From: Blepharisma stoltei
Lineage: Eukaryota > Ciliophora > Heterotrichea > Heterotrichida > Blepharismidae
Length of the DNA stretch: 64,000 bases
Direction of reading: 5' to 3'
Assembly: GCA_914767885.1 (NCBI GenBank)
Contig: CAJZBQ010000028.1
Span: 558,001 to 622,000, forward strand
Positions 62,673 through 64,000 of this stretch are shown here, piece by piece (position 1 is the first letter of the stretch; each line of letters begins with the position of its first letter). Made by a program: the position numbers and the translations under genes. Below the pieces are notes generated by a model. The model had not been told where the DNA came from. It made no database searches and saw nothing but the letters and a program-made list of their open reading frames with translations.

Positions 62673-63161
62673 TTATTGTAATATACAAACCTTGCACGTA
62701 TCCGGCGACTCAAAATCATTATTATGAATTGAGCATTTTTCAGACTTCGTAGACAAAGCAGACTTCTTTAGCTTTTCATTTAATAACTCATCACTTCTCT
62801 TATTTTCACCAACAATGACAGCTCCTATCTGCTTTCCCAAATCTCTATCTGCATCGTGCATAACATGAGAAGATACATCAAAATTTATTTCCTCGCTAAA
62901 AATATCATTTTTCATCGTCGTAAACTTTTCAGATTTTCTCCGATTGTCTCTCTTCCGTTTCCCACATTCATTTTCCTCTAACTTTTCATCTAAATCTCGG
63001 TTATTTGCCTTCATTGATCTAAATACCCATCGTAAATTCTTTCTTTCACAATTTATTCTATTTCTGCCATTTTTTCCTTTTTCTCTATATTCTGCCCTTC
63101 TTTTTCTATCCAAAATAATTCTCCCTTTTCTATCCTCAAGCCTATATTTATAATTTTCCAA
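62673..63161 (-). CDS. hypothetical highly charged protein, N-terminus uncertain
   Basis: The frame ENYKYRLEDRKGRIILDRKR to ESPDTCKVCILQ, about 160 residues, rich in Lys, Arg, Glu and Asn. It continues upstream as CSSWREIYDIL (TGA Trp) to an in-frame TAA preceded by MKKHHNFTNGF, so either a start lies within this frame (MKANNRDLDEKLEE is the first clear Met) or an unrecognised excision or splice joins the two. The C-terminal CSIHNNDFESPDTCKVC could chelate a metal. No family recognised. Confidence 0.45.
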   Translation of the reverse strand: MENYKYRLEDRKGRIILDRKRRAEYREKGKNGRNRINCERKNLRWVFRSMKANNRDLDEKLEENECGKRKRDNRRKSEKFTTMKNDIFSEEINFDVSSHVMHDADRDLGKQIGAVIVGENKRSDELLNEKLKKSALSTKSEKCSIHNNDFESPDTCKVCILQ

Positions 63162-63264
63162 AATATCATATATTTCTCTTCAAGAACTGCATTAAAAGCC
63201 ATTCGTAAAATTATGATGCTTTTTCATAGTTAAACCATCGTGAAAACATGATGGCCATTAATAA

Positions 63265-64000
63265 ATGTTAAGTAGAGCTACTAAACTCTGTCAACTAGTT
63301 AGAGTTCCCAGAGCAGCATTTGCCGATGAATGGTTTAGAGGAAATAGATACAGTGAAGACGGCGCCCCTTTTTTTGAAACCCCAACAAGGCCTGGAAATT
63401 TCAGAGATGTAATGGACTTCAAATTAAAGCTTGATAATTGGTTTGACGAGGCCCGTGAATTCAACGAAGAAGAATGGGAAGTGAAAAAGGCTCAGCTTTA
63501 TATTGCAAATTGTATGGGAAACATCATGTGGGTCACTGGCTTCCAATATGCAGCAAGCTCGTGGGCACAAATCATTACAGGTTGGGTAAGATATAGACAT
63601 TTGGAAGCCAAAGCAATTAGAAAATGACAGTTATGTCTTATTTTTTATAAAAAATAGTGGCAAAACTGTCAGTTTTATATGAATTTCATATATTTTAGAA
63701 TACTTCCCAGACAAGTATATGGAATTCGACATAGGAGAATTGCCTCCTGGTGAAGTCATGCAAATTTCTTGGCATGGTGTACCATTATTTATTAGAAGAC
63801 TTACCAAAGAAGAAATGGAAGACGAAGGCAAGACTCCTCCACATACACTTATGGACAGCGCTCACCAAGTCAGAATTACTGACGCTCCAAACTCAAAAGT
63901 AATGGTTCTCAACGCTAGATGCACACATTTAGGCTGTATCCCTATTCCATATATTGGGAAATATAAAGGGTGGACTTGCATGTGCCACGGTAGTATTTTT
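63265..64000 (+). CDS. mitochondrial Rieske iron-sulfur protein of complex III, 3' end outside window
   Basis: MLSRATKLCQLVRVPRAAFA is a mitochondrial presequence. A helical segment (QLYIANCMGNIMWVTGFQYA) is the membrane tether. The C-terminal domain has GELPPGEVMQISWHGVPLFI RRLTKEE and the two cluster ligand loops CTHLGC and CMCHGS (canonical CTHLGC and CPCHGS). The Rieske protein carries the 2Fe-2S cluster that passes electrons from ubiquinol to cytochrome c1. A 64-nt IES separates AIRKWQL from EYFPDKYMEFDIGELP. TGA is Trp at the junction. The cluster motif sits at the window edge, so the last about 40-60 residues are missing. Met replaces Pro in the second loop. Confidence 0.93.
63632..63695. 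other. short IES in the Rieske gene, 64 nt
   Basis: TA-bounded with TTA at both edges. Removal gives AIRKWQLEYFPDKYMEF. An alternative GT..AG reading of 69 nt would give RKWQYFPDKY, but introns elsewhere in the window are 15-17 nt. Confidence 0.8.

Noticed and set aside
63630-63698. A 69-nt GT..AG intron in the Rieske gene
   Set aside because: All other introns here are 15-17 nt, and a TA-to-TA excision of 64 nt explains the same gap with both flanking TTA intact.
1-64000. Bacterial-style features: operons, ribosome binding sites, CRISPR arrays, riboswitches
   Set aside because: The window is eukaryotic nuclear DNA: introns, mitochondrial presequences, eukaryotic ribosomal, TBP and SNARE genes. 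Repeats are dispersed MITEs, not spacer arrays.
1-64000. tRNA, rRNA or telomere repeats
   Set aside because: I looked for B-box/T-loop-like sequence and C4A-rich tandem repeats and found none that I could defend.

Overview
This window reads as germline (micronuclear) DNA of a heterotrich ciliate, most like Blepharisma. Four signals support this. (1) In-frame TGA codons sit where conserved families need Trp, while TAA and TAG end genes. (2) Introns are tiny GT..AG units of 15-17 nt, and about a dozen are visible. (3) Many conserved genes are interrupted by AT-rich inserts bounded by TA, and removing them from TA to TA restores frame and homology exactly. These are internal eliminated sequences (IESs). 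(4) The larger inserts are miniature inverted-repeat elements (MITEs), foldback elements or GC-rich retroelement-like sequences. The species is inferred from general knowledge of Blepharisma; no search was run.

Layout. 1-9 kb: 5' end of a minus-strand gene, a small plus-strand gene, an RRM-CCCH (NOT4-like) gene and a long coiled-coil gene split by five inserts. 9-15 kb: a double helix-turn-helix protein, TBP, a hypothetical gene and a CNBD potassium channel. 16-22 kb: two paralogous PH-protein kinases on the minus strand. 23-29 kb: YKT6, an EF-hand protein, a repeat-rich stretch, a basic IQ-like protein and a mitochondrial P-loop protein. 29.6-35.2 kb: tandem CNBD channels with a C-terminal zinc knuckle; one copy carries four IESs and the other none. 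36-41 kb: a RING-CH/AlgH fusion, ribosomal protein uS4 with one intron and two IESs, a hypothetical gene and a small type I membrane protein. 41.5-47.9 kb: a divergent myosin and an A20/AN1 protein. 48-56 kb: a HAD-like protein that lacks its catalytic Asp, an MFS carrier, two tandem multi-pass membrane proteins and an R2R3 Myb. 56-64 kb: a basic coil protein, a DUSP-like gene with a retroelement inside a 16-nt intron, an AIG1-like protein, phosphatidylserine synthase, an HMG-box-like protein and the Rieske protein (running off the end).

The genes are a dense housekeeping mix with no operon logic. What unites the window is how it is read. Nearly every interrupted gene becomes a family-length protein only after three layers are decoded: TA-to-TA DNA excision, splicing of 15-17 nt introns, and UGA read as Trp. 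Twelve short IESs (64-116 nt) group near 65, 75, 97, 104 and 114 nt. Longer ones belong to MITE families A (Cn-TCCGTGAGCGAAC ends), B (CCCCTTTAAATTG ends), C (CATCCTTGATCGAACGA ends) and D (9-bp target duplications), to foldback palindromes, and to one GC-rich family R with 12-20 bp target duplications. IES coordinates below run from the first TA to the base before the second TA.
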